Assembly (NCBI GenBank): GCA_029778515.1
Contig: JAKOQD010000077.1
Coordinates: forward strand, 1-11,905
DNA from: Actinomycetes bacterium
GTDB taxonomy: Bacteria; Actinomycetota; Actinomycetes; Propionibacteriales; Propionibacteriaceae
Reading direction: 5' to 3'
Length of the DNA: 11,905 nt
In this document: in pieces, positions 6,374 to 11,905 of the stretch
How the letters are laid out: the number at the start of each line of letters is the position of its first letter
How positions within the stretch are numbered: position 1 is the first letter of the stretch
Made by a program: the position numbers and the translations under genes
Notes under the pieces: generated by a model
What the model saw: only the letters and a program-made list of their open reading frames with translations
The model's database searches: none
What the model was told of the DNA's origin: nothing

Positions 6374-6379
6374 ACGCTA
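6374..6379 (-). promoter_or_regulatory. -10 element (TAGCGT) of the fabG-fabI operon, leaderless GTG start
   Basis: On the minus strand TAGCGT is followed by six bases (tgcgcc) and the fabG GTG at 6367. The spacing puts the transcription start at the G of the start codon. No strong -35 is visible, and I found no inverted repeat in the 98-bp intergenic region that would mark an operator. Confidence 0.6.
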
Positions 6380-6453
6380 GCGGATCACCCCGCCGGAAGT
6401 CGTGCACCGGTCCGCCCCGGGGCTGGATTCGTCAGCCGCCGGGCCCGGGAGCC

Positions 6454-6459
6454 TAGGCT
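6454..6459 (+). promoter_or_regulatory. -10 element (TAGGCT) of the DUF3099-SURF1 operon, leaderless GTG start
   Basis: TAGGCT is followed by six bases (ggggtg) and the GTG at 6466. The spacing equals that of fabG and the SpoU gene and selects the second of two adjacent GTG codons (6463 and 6466) as the start. A weak TTCGTC (6428-6433) is the only -35-like sequence, at a long spacing of 20 bp. Confidence 0.55.
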
Positions 6460-6465
6460 GGGGTG

Positions 6466-6789
6466 GTGAGCCCGGGCAACGATTCCAAGCCGGCGCTGAT
6501 CACCAGCGCGCGGACGAGCCGTTCGCTGGACACCGACGCCCGGCGCTTCCGTTACCTGTGGACGATGGCCGTGCGGGTGGCCTGCTTCATCGCTGCCACC
6601 GTCACGCCCCTGCCCTGGAACCTGCTGCTGCTGGTAGCCGCTGCAGTGCTGCCGGCCATCGCGGTGATGCTGGCCAACGCCATCGACCAGCGGACGCCGC
6701 CCGCGCCGACCGCGCCGGCACCGTCAGACCGTCCGTCACTGCCGAGCCCGGGGGTTGTCGACGGCACCGTGGAGGATGAGACCGAATGA
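6466..6789 (+). CDS. DUF3099 small membrane protein
   Basis: The 107-residue protein matches the actinobacterial DUF3099 family. It has LITSARTSRS near the N-terminus (11-20), the basic stretch RRFRYLWTMAVRVACF (26-41), two adjacent membrane segments (about 35-47 and 51-70), and a polar, Pro-rich tail (74-107). The function is unknown. It is the first gene of a plus-strand operon and overlaps the SURF1 gene by four bases (ATGA, 6786-6789), which suggests translational coupling. The start at GTG 6466 is preferred to GTG 6463, one codon longer, because of the spacing from the TAGGCT -10. The family call is good; no role should be read from it beyond a possible link with respiratory-chain assembly by context. 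Confidence 0.85.
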   Translation: MSPGNDSKPALITSARTSRSLDTDARRFRYLWTMAVRVACFIAATVTPLPWNLLLLVAAAVLPAIAVMLANAIDQRTPPAPTAPAPSDRPSLPSPGVVDGTVEDETE

Positions 6790-7580
6790 AGCTGCTGAAC
6801 ACGCCGATGGGCGTGGCTCCGTCCGGTCGCCGGCCCTGGCTGCGTTGGGTCGCGCTGGCGGTCTTCGTGGTCGCGCTCGCCATCGCTTTCGTGAACCTCG
6901 GCCGCTGGCAGTTGGATCGCCTGGACCAGCGCCGCGAACGCAACAGCGCGGTGGTCGAGCACGAGTCCGGCCCGTTGCGGGAGTTCGCGGACGTGTTCAA
7001 CCGACCGATCACCGAGGCCGACCAGTGGCAGCGGGTGCGGGTGCGGGGCACCTACGACGCCGCCAACCAGTTCCTGGTGCGCTACCGGGTCCAGGGCGCC
7101 GACTCTGGCTACGAAATCGTCACGCCGCTGCAGGCCACCAGCGGAGCCTGGGTGCTGGTCGACCGGGGTTTCGCGGTGAAGCCCCCCGACCAGGACTATC
7201 CGAAGTCGCTGCCGGCGCCCCCGTCCGGGCAGGTGGAGATCGTCGGCTACGTACGGCGCGACGAGACCGGCAGCACGGACGCGATGACGCCGACCCAGCA
7301 AACTATTCGCTTGGTGAATTCAACGGCGCTGGCGCAGGCCCTGGGCCGCGAACTCGTGAACGGTTACCTGTCCGCCATTGAGACGAGGCCCGGGGATCCG
7401 TCCGGACTGGTTCCGGTGCAGCCACCTGAGCTGAATGAGGGAAACCATTTTTCCTATGCGCTTCAATGGTTCATGTTCGCCGGGTTGGCCGGCGTCGGGT
7501 TTTTCCTGCTGATCCGCTCCGATGTCCGCGCAATGCGGCGCTCGAGCAAGGAGCCGGCGGCGGGAGTTGAAGAAGGATGA
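6786..7580 (+). CDS. SURF1-family cytochrome c oxidase assembly protein
   Basis: The 264-residue protein has the SURF1 plan. The N-terminal membrane helix (about 20-37) runs straight into the hallmark LGRWQLDRLDQRRERN (38-53). A long extracytoplasmic domain follows, with the WQRVRVRGTYDAANQFLVRYR block (81-101) and WVLVDRGF (122-129). The C-terminus has the second hallmark EGNHFSYALQWFMFAG (218-233) leading into the last membrane helix (about 228-243). SURF1 proteins help insert haem a into the aa3-type terminal oxidase; no oxidase gene is in this window. The start ATG 6786 overlaps the DUF3099 stop, with GGAGG at 6771-6775, 10 nt upstream. The META lipoprotein gene follows within a few bases. 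Confidence 0.93.
   Translation: MKLLNTPMGVAPSGRRPWLRWVALAVFVVALAIAFVNLGRWQLDRLDQRRERNSAVVEHESGPLREFADVFNRPITEADQWQRVRVRGTYDAANQFLVRYRVQGADSGYEIVTPLQATSGAWVLVDRGFAVKPPDQDYPKSLPAPPSGQVEIVGYVRRDETGSTDAMTPTQQTIRLVNSTALAQALGRELVNGYLSAIETRPGDPSGLVPVQPPELNEGNHFSYALQWFMFAGLAGVGFFLLIRSDVRAMRRSSKEPAAGVEEG
7571..7576 (+). promoter_or_regulatory. Shine-Dalgarno deciding the META lipoprotein start
   Basis: AGAAGG lies 6 nt before ATG 7583 but touches ATG 7577. It therefore favours 7583. The alternative, ATG 7577, would overlap the SURF1 stop as ATGA and could use GGGAG at 7562-7566, so the choice is not final. Confidence 0.5.
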
Positions 7581-7582
7581 CC

Positions 7583-8368
7583 ATGAGAAGGTATGCGATC
7601 TGGACCGTCGGCCTAGTCGCCCTGTTGAGCGCGTGCAGCACCACCACGCCAGCGGCGCCGGCCCCCGCTTCATCGTCGGTAGCGTCCGCTCCCGCCCTGA
7701 GCGGCACCTCCTGGACGGTGACGTCCATCAAGGGCACCGCCACCCTGGACGGCCACCAGCCGACCATGTTGTTTGAGGGCAGCACCGTGTCCGGGTTGGC
7801 CAGCTGCAACCGCTTCACCGGCGGCTTCACCCAGGACGGAGCCAACCTGAAGTTCGACACGTTCGCCAGCACCGCCATGATGTGCACCGACGCGGCGGTG
7901 ATGACCCAGGAGCAGACCTTCCTGGGGACGGTCCCCACCGTGACCAACTTGCGGAGCGTGGACTCCGGCCTCGAACTTCTGGACGCCGGCGCGCAGGTGC
8001 TGGTCGTGCTCGCCCCAGTGGTCGACAAGCCGCTGGCCGGCACCGCCTGGAAGCTCTCCGGCATCGTGACCAACGACGCCGTGACCGCACCGGTCGAAGG
8101 CAGCTCGGTGACCATGACGATCCAGGACGGCCAACTCAGCGGCAAAGCCTGCAATAACTTCAGCGGCACCGTCGAGACCTCCGATGACGGCAGCTTCAAG
8201 GCCGGCCCGCTGCGCAGCACCAAGATGGCGTGCGCCAACGAGGCCCTCTCCGCCGAGGAGACCGCGGTTCTGGCCACGCTGCAGAAGGCGACCAGCTTCG
8301 TTATCGAGGGCTCTTCGCTGACCCTGAAGGCCGGGGACGGCACCGGCCTCGAGTTCCTCGCCAGCTGA
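7583..8368 (+). CDS. Lipoprotein with two META (HslJ-like) domains
   Basis: The 261-residue protein begins with a lipoprotein signal (MRRYAIWTVGLVALLSAC), whose lipobox LSAC makes Cys18 the lipidated residue. An Ala/Pro/Ser/Thr linker follows (19-38). Two copies of the META fold come next: about 39-145 (LSGTSWTVTSI, SGLASCNRFTGGF, and STAMMCTD) and about 150-258 (LAGTAWKLSGI, LSGKACNNFSGTV, and STKMACANE). Each copy keeps the paired cysteines (75 and 101; 190 and 217) and the acidic/Glu stretch after the second Cys. META proteins are outward-facing, and HslJ is linked to novobiocin resistance and heat shock in E. coli; the function here is unknown. The start at 7583 rather than 7577 is chosen for its Shine-Dalgarno. 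It lies between SURF1 and rlmA in a tightly packed operon. Confidence 0.9.
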   Translation: MRRYAIWTVGLVALLSACSTTTPAAPAPASSSVASAPALSGTSWTVTSIKGTATLDGHQPTMLFEGSTVSGLASCNRFTGGFTQDGANLKFDTFASTAMMCTDAAVMTQEQTFLGTVPTVTNLRSVDSGLELLDAGAQVLVVLAPVVDKPLAGTAWKLSGIVTNDAVTAPVEGSSVTMTIQDGQLSGKACNNFSGTVETSDDGSFKAGPLRSTKMACANEALSAEETAVLATLQKATSFVIEGSSLTLKAGDGTGLEFLAS

Positions 8369-8380
8369 CGGTCGGCCGGG

Positions 8381-9181
8381 ATGGACGCGAGGGCGGTAGC
8401 GCTGCTCGCATGCCCGGTTTGTGCGCAGCACCTCGAACTCTCGCCGGGGGTGCTGCGCTGCCCGGCTGGACACAGCTACGACCTGGCGCGCCAGGGCCAC
8501 GTGAACCTGCTGGGTGGTGCCGAGCCGGCCAACGCCGACACCCCGGCGATGCTGCAGGCCCGCGGACGCGTGCATGCGTCCGGGCTTTTTGACGAAGTTG
8601 CGGAGGCCGTCGCAGCGCAGGTTCGCGGCAGTCGGCTGCTTGAAGCCGGTGCGGGCAACGGCTTCTACCTGGCGCGGGCGCTCGACCAGCGTCCGGAAGC
8701 GGTCGGCATAGCGCTCGACGTGTCGAAGGCGGCCGCGCGCGCTGCCGTCCGGGCCCATCCGAGGATCGGCGCGGTGGTGGCGGACGTCTGGCGCAACCTG
8801 CCCATCCGGGACCGCTGCCTGGACACGGTGCTCTGCGTGTTCGCGCCCAGGAACCTGCCCGAGTTCCGACGTGTTCTGGAAGCGGACGGACGGCTCGTCG
8901 TGGTGCTTCCCAATGCCGGCCACCTGGACGGTCTCCGGGATCGGTACGGCCTGTTGAAAGTGGACGCCGACAAGGCAGAACAGCTCACCGAGGCGGCCGC
9001 CGGGCTATTCGAGCCGGTGGAGTCGGTTCGGATCAGCGCAGCTTCGCAGGTCGATGCCGAGCGTGCGCTCGACCTGATCGCGATGGGTCCGAACGCTTTC
9101 CACCGGCTACCGGAAGCGGTGTCCGCGGGCGAGATCACCGTCGACGTGACCCTGCTGAGCTTCCGGCCTCTCCCAACTTGA
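8381..9181 (+). CDS. rlmA: 23S rRNA (guanine-N1)-methyltransferase, RlmA/TlrB family
   Basis: The 266-residue protein has the RlmA plan. An N-terminal zinc finger (Cys11, Cys14, Cys27, His31 in CPVC...CPAGHSYD) is followed by the family motif DLARQGHVNLL (34-44), where most members have Tyr for this His. ADTPAMLQAR (52-61) comes next, then a class I methyltransferase domain with motif I LLEAGAGNGFYLARAL (86-101), D119 in ALDVSK, and VFAPRNLPEFRRVL (149-162). These enzymes methylate N1 of G745 (RlmA-I) or G748 (RlmA-II, TlrB) in the 23S rRNA loop lining the peptide exit tunnel. An actinobacterial member would more likely be the G748 type, but this cannot be decided by eye. It starts 12 bp after the META lipoprotein gene, with no obvious Shine-Dalgarno. 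Confidence 0.9.
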   Translation: MDARAVALLACPVCAQHLELSPGVLRCPAGHSYDLARQGHVNLLGGAEPANADTPAMLQARGRVHASGLFDEVAEAVAAQVRGSRLLEAGAGNGFYLARALDQRPEAVGIALDVSKAAARAAVRAHPRIGAVVADVWRNLPIRDRCLDTVLCVFAPRNLPEFRRVLEADGRLVVVLPNAGHLDGLRDRYGLLKVDADKAEQLTEAAAGLFEPVESVRISAASQVDAERALDLIAMGPNAFHRLPEAVSAGEITVDVTLLSFRPLPT

Positions 9182-9194
9182 GTGCCGACCCTGC

Positions 9195-9200
9195 CAAGAT
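9195..9200 (+). promoter_or_regulatory. Possible -10 element (CAAGAT) before the M20 amidohydrolase
   Basis: CAAGAT is followed by six bases (gagcgg) and the GTG at 9207, the same geometry as the other leaderless starts in this window. The first base is C rather than T, so this is weaker. The 25-bp gap after rlmA leaves open that the gene is simply read through from the upstream operon. Confidence 0.3.
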
Positions 9201-9206
9201 GAGCGG

Positions 9207-10430
9207 GTGACTGATTGGCCAAGTGATCCGGCGGTTCGCTTGCTGGCCGAGTTCGACGAGCACCTCGCGGCCGACCTGCCGCACGCCCAACTGCTGCGCC
9301 GGGAGCTGCATCGCCATCCGGATGTGAGCGGCCAGGAGCGACCCACCGTCGAACGGCTGCGCCATGCGCTGCCGAACCTGAGGGCCACGCGCATGGCCGA
9401 CACCGGCTTCCTGGTGCGGGTGGGCCCGCCCGGTCCGGCGGTGGCGATCCGCGCCGAACTGGACGCACTGCCGCTGCGCGAGCAGACCGGCGTGGAGTGG
9501 GAGTCGACGAACGACGCGATGCACGCTTGCGGCCACGACGTCCACATGGCGGCGTTATGGGCGCTGCTGCAGGGCGCCCGGCGAATGGACCTGCCGGTTG
9601 GTCTGGTCGGCCTGTTCCAACCACGTGAGGAGACCCACCCCTCCGGCGCCGAGGACGTGGTCGCCTCCGGGTTGCTGCAGGAGCACGAAGTGCGTGCGGT
9701 GATCGGTGCCCACGTGCAGCCCCGGGTTCCGGGCGGGGTGATCAGCACCGGGGCCGGCGCGGTCAACGCTGCGGCCGACCAGTTCGACATCTATGTCTAC
9801 GGCCATCCCGGGCACGGTGCGTATCCACACGTCACGATTGATCCCGTGCCGATCCTGGCTGCGATCGTGCAGGGATTACAGGAGTTGGTCAGCCGGACGG
9901 TCGACCCCATCCATCCCGCGGTGATCACCGTCGGCCAGATCCAGGCAGGAACCGCGCACAACATCATCCCCGAGAGCGGCTCGCTCCATGGCGTGATCCG
10001 GACCATGCACGAGAGCGATCAGACTCACCTGCACGCCGCCGTCCGCAGGTTGGCGGAGAATACCGCCGCCGCACGCGGCGCCAGGGCCGAGGTGCGCCTG
10101 ATCGTCGGCGATCCGGTACTCAACAACGACCGTCGGCTGGTGGGCATGGTCGATCCGCTGCTGGAGCAGCTGCGCCTGCCGGTCGCCCACGAGCCGTTCC
10201 GTTCCTGCGGCGCGGACGACTTCTCTCACTACTCCCGGATCGCACCGATCCTGATGATGTTCGTCGGCACCAGTGCACCAGCAAGCGGCGCCCGCCACCA
10301 GGTCGGCCTGCACCACCCGGAGTTCCTGCCGCCCGAGGAGTCGATCCGCCACCTGACCCGCTCGCTGGCTGCCGGCTTCGTGGGGGCTGCCCAGTTGATC
10401 GGTCAGGCCAGCGAGATCAGGTCGGCGTAG
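9207..10430 (+). CDS. M20-family metal-dependent amidohydrolase (M20D, hippurate hydrolase-like)
   Basis: The 407-residue protein is a cytoplasmic zinc/manganese amidohydrolase of the M20D group, which cleaves N-acyl amino acids or similar amides. Motifs in order: RRELHRHPDVSGQE (31-44); IRAELDALPL (81-90), with the conserved Asp; MHACGHDVHMAALWALL (105-121), with Cys108 and His110 as metal ligands; QPREET (138-143), with the catalytic Glu pair; GAHVQP with His169; the dimerisation-domain motif GHPGHGAYPHVTIDPV (199-214); TAHNIIPESG (249-258); GADDFSHY (335-342); and LHHPEF (368-373), with the last ligand His. There is no signal peptide. The substrate is unknown; auxin conjugates, hippurate and N-acetyl-amino acids are all family precedents. 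Start is GTG 9207. Its 3' end overlaps the opposing ABC-F gene by 28 bp. Confidence 0.9.
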   Translation: MTDWPSDPAVRLLAEFDEHLAADLPHAQLLRRELHRHPDVSGQERPTVERLRHALPNLRATRMADTGFLVRVGPPGPAVAIRAELDALPLREQTGVEWESTNDAMHACGHDVHMAALWALLQGARRMDLPVGLVGLFQPREETHPSGAEDVVASGLLQEHEVRAVIGAHVQPRVPGGVISTGAGAVNAAADQFDIYVYGHPGHGAYPHVTIDPVPILAAIVQGLQELVSRTVDPIHPAVITVGQIQAGTAHNIIPESGSLHGVIRTMHESDQTHLHAAVRRLAENTAAARGARAEVRLIVGDPVLNNDRRLVGMVDPLLEQLRLPVAHEPFRSCGADDFSHYSRIAPILMMFVGTSAPASGARHQVGLHHPEFLPPEESIRHLTRSLAAGFVGAAQLIGQASEIRSA

Positions 10431-11905
10431 TCGGGATTCCACAGGTCCTCGACCCCGTCCGGCAGCAGTAGAACGCGATCCGGCTGCAGGGCTTCGACTG
10501 CACCCTCGTCATGCGTGACCAGCACCACCGCGCCGGCGTAGGTGCGAATCGCGCTGAGCACTTCGGCCCGCGAAGCCGGGTCGAGGTTGTTGGTGGGCTC
10601 GTCCAGCAGCAGGACGTTCGCCGCCGAGACCACCAGCATTGCCAGCGCCAGCCGGGTCTTCTCTCCGCCGGACAGCACCCGGGCCGGCTTGTCGACATCA
10701 TCGCCGGTGAACAGGAACGAGCCCAGGATCTTGCGCACCTCGGTCTCGTTCAGCTCGGGCGAAGCCGTCAGCATGTTGTCCAGGACGCTTCGGGTTACGT
10801 CCAGCGTCTCGTGCTCCTGCGCGTAGTAACCGAGCCGCAGGCCATGCCCGGGCACCACCTCGCCGGTGTCAGGCTCCTCGATGCCGGCCAGGATGCGTAA
10901 CAGGGTGGTCTTCCCTGCGCCGTTCAACCCCAGGATCACCACCTGCGCGCCGCGATCGATCGCAAGGTCGACGTCGGTGAACACCTCCAGCGAACCGTAC
11001 GACTTGCTCAACTCGGACGCGGTCAGCGGCGTCTTGCCGCACGGTGCCGGCTTCGGGAACCGGATCTTCGCCACCTTGTCGGCAGCGCGCACCTCCTCGA
11101 GCCCGGCCAGCAGCTTCTCGGCGCGCTTGGCCATGTTCTGCGCGGCCACGGCCTTGGTGGCCTTCGCCCGCATCTTGTCGGCCTGGGCCATCAGGGTCTC
11201 GGCCTTGCGCTCGGCGTTCGCGCGTTCGCGCTTGCGGCGCTTCTCGTCCGTCTCGCGCTGCAGCAGGTAACGCTTCCAGTCCATCGCGTAGACGTCGAGT
11301 TCGGCGCGGTTGGCGTCCAGGTGGAACACCTTGTTGACGGTCGCCTCGAGCAGGCCGACATCGTGGGAGATGACCATCAGCCCGCCCGGATAGGACGCCA
11401 GGAAGCTGCGCAGCCAGACGATCGAGTCGGCGTCCAGGTGGTTGGTCGGCTCGTCGAGCAGCAGGTTGTCGGCACCTGCGAACAGGATGCGTGCCAGCTC
11501 CACCCGACGACGTTGGCCGCCGGACAGCGTCCCCAGCGGCTGGCTCATGGCGCGATCGGGCAGACCGAGGTTGGCGGCGATCCGGGAAGCTTCGGACTCG
11601 GCGCCGTAGCCTCCCGCCGCGGTGAGCTCAGCCTCGGCGCGGGCGTAGCTGGCCATCGCCTTTTCCTGCTCGTCGCCTTCGGTGGTGGCCATGGCGGTCG
11701 AATAGGTGGTGAGCCGGCGCAGGATCTGGTCGAGCCCGCGGGCCGACAGGATGCGGTCCTTGGTCAGTTGCCCGAGGTCGCCGGTACGCGGATCCTGCGG
11801 CAGGTAGCCGATCTGCCCGCTGCGGGTGATCGTGCCGGCCGCCGGGAGGGACTCACCGGCCAGGATTCGGGTGAGGGTGGTCTTCCCGGCACCGTTGCGC
11901 CCGAC
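10403..11905 (-). CDS. ABC-F ATPase (ribosome-acting translation factor), N-terminus beyond the window
   Basis: The frame is open to the last base, so about 500 C-terminal residues are visible and the true start lies outside; the ATG at 11692 is internal. Two ABC domains without membrane segments are joined by a charged linker, the ABC-F plan. Visible numbering: first Walker A GRNGAGKTT (2-10), Q-loop YLPQD (34-38), LSGGQ (127-131), and Walker B LLLDEPTNH (148-156). The helical linker (about 210-271) is rich in Arg, Lys and Glu. The second domain has GLNGAGKTT (326-334), LSGGE (411-415) and LLLDEPTNN (432-440). ABC-F proteins bind the ribosomal E site; some resolve stalled complexes, others confer resistance to macrolides, lincosamides or streptogramins. 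From memory the sequence is close to mycobacterial Rv1473, annotated as a macrolide ABC protein. Which role applies here is not decidable. Confidence 0.93.
   Translation of the reverse strand, partial: VGRNGAGKTTLTRILAGESLPAAGTITRSGQIGYLPQDPRTGDLGQLTKDRILSARGLDQILRRLTTYSTAMATTEGDEQEKAMASYARAEAELTAAGGYGAESEASRIAANLGLPDRAMSQPLGTLSGGQRRRVELARILFAGADNLLLDEPTNHLDADSIVWLRSFLASYPGGLMVISHDVGLLEATVNKVFHLDANRAELDVYAMDWKRYLLQRETDEKRRKRERANAERKAETLMAQADKMRAKATKAVAAQNMAKRAEKLLAGLEEVRAADKVAKIRFPKPAPCGKTPLTASELSKSYGSLEVFTDVDLAIDRGAQVVILGLNGAGKTTLLRILAGIEEPDTGEVVPGHGLRLGYYAQEHETLDVTRSVLDNMLTASPELNETEVRKILGSFLFTGDDVDKPARVLSGGEKTRLALAMLVVSAANVLLLDEPTNNLDPASRAEVLSAIRTYAGAVVLVTHDEGAVEALQPDRVLLLPDGVEDLWNPDYADLISLA

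Noticed and set aside
7670..8923. 417-codon minus-strand frame opposite META and rlmA
   Set aside because: It is His/Gly/Arg-rich without motifs and crosses two well-supported plus-strand genes.
11692..11692. ATG at 11692 as the ABC-F start
   Set aside because: The frame stays open to the window edge and encodes a Walker A and Q-loop upstream of this Met, so it is internal.
1..11905. Hidden novel system (defence island, mobile element, CRISPR, biosynthetic cluster)
   Set aside because: Every gene belongs to a recognisable core family, gaps are short, codon character is uniform, and I see no terminal repeats, attachment sites or integrase.

Overview
The window is chromosomal core DNA from a high-GC actinobacterium. 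The evidence is strong G/C preference at third codon positions, GTG starts, an InhA-type enoyl reductase next to a MabA-type FabG, and a DUF3099 gene, which is characteristic of Actinobacteria. I cannot name a genus. I see no tRNA, rRNA, CRISPR array, transposase, integrase, phage gene or toxin-antitoxin pair. Coding density is very high, and two of the twelve genes run off the window edges.

Layout from left to right. (1) The 3' part of a peptide deformylase (+) converges on a SpoU/TrmH-family RNA methyltransferase (-). (2) That methyltransferase is divergent from a bile-acid-symporter-like carrier (+), with only about 30 bp between the two starts. The carrier ends 3 bp from the end of an oppositely oriented SPFH gene. 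(3) A minus-strand block reads, in transcription order, fabG, fabI/inhA, a stand-alone ABC ATPase, NfeD-like membrane protein, SPFH (stomatin-like) protein. fabG-fabI and nfeD-SPFH are evident pairs. The order resembles the mycobacterial fabG1-inhA-hemH...nfeD-SPFH region as I recall it, with the ABC ATPase where hemH would be. (4) A plus-strand block diverges from fabG: DUF3099 membrane protein, SURF1 (cytochrome oxidase assembly), a two-domain META lipoprotein, an RlmA-type 23S rRNA guanine methyltransferase, then an M20 amidohydrolase. (5) The M20 gene overlaps tail-to-tail by 28 bp with an ABC-F translation factor gene (-) that leaves the window.

Functional themes are protein synthesis and ribosome maintenance (deformylase, two RNA methyltransferases, ABC-F), type II fatty-acid elongation (FabG ketoreductase then FabI enoyl reductase), and envelope/membrane quality (NfeD-SPFH, SURF1, META lipoprotein, carrier).

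The clearest signal beyond the genes is in the starts. Five genes that begin a transcription unit (trmH-like, carrier, ABC ATPase, fabG, DUF3099) have a TAnnnT -10 hexamer ending 6 or 7 nt before a start codon and no Shine-Dalgarno, as expected for leaderless mRNAs. Most genes inside operons (fabI, NfeD, SPFH, SURF1, META) have a recognisable Shine-Dalgarno instead; rlmA is an exception with neither. This pattern moves two starts (carrier to 1350, DUF3099 to 6466). I did not find a convincing new defence, mobile or biosynthetic system; the window reads as ordinary core genome with some interesting details.
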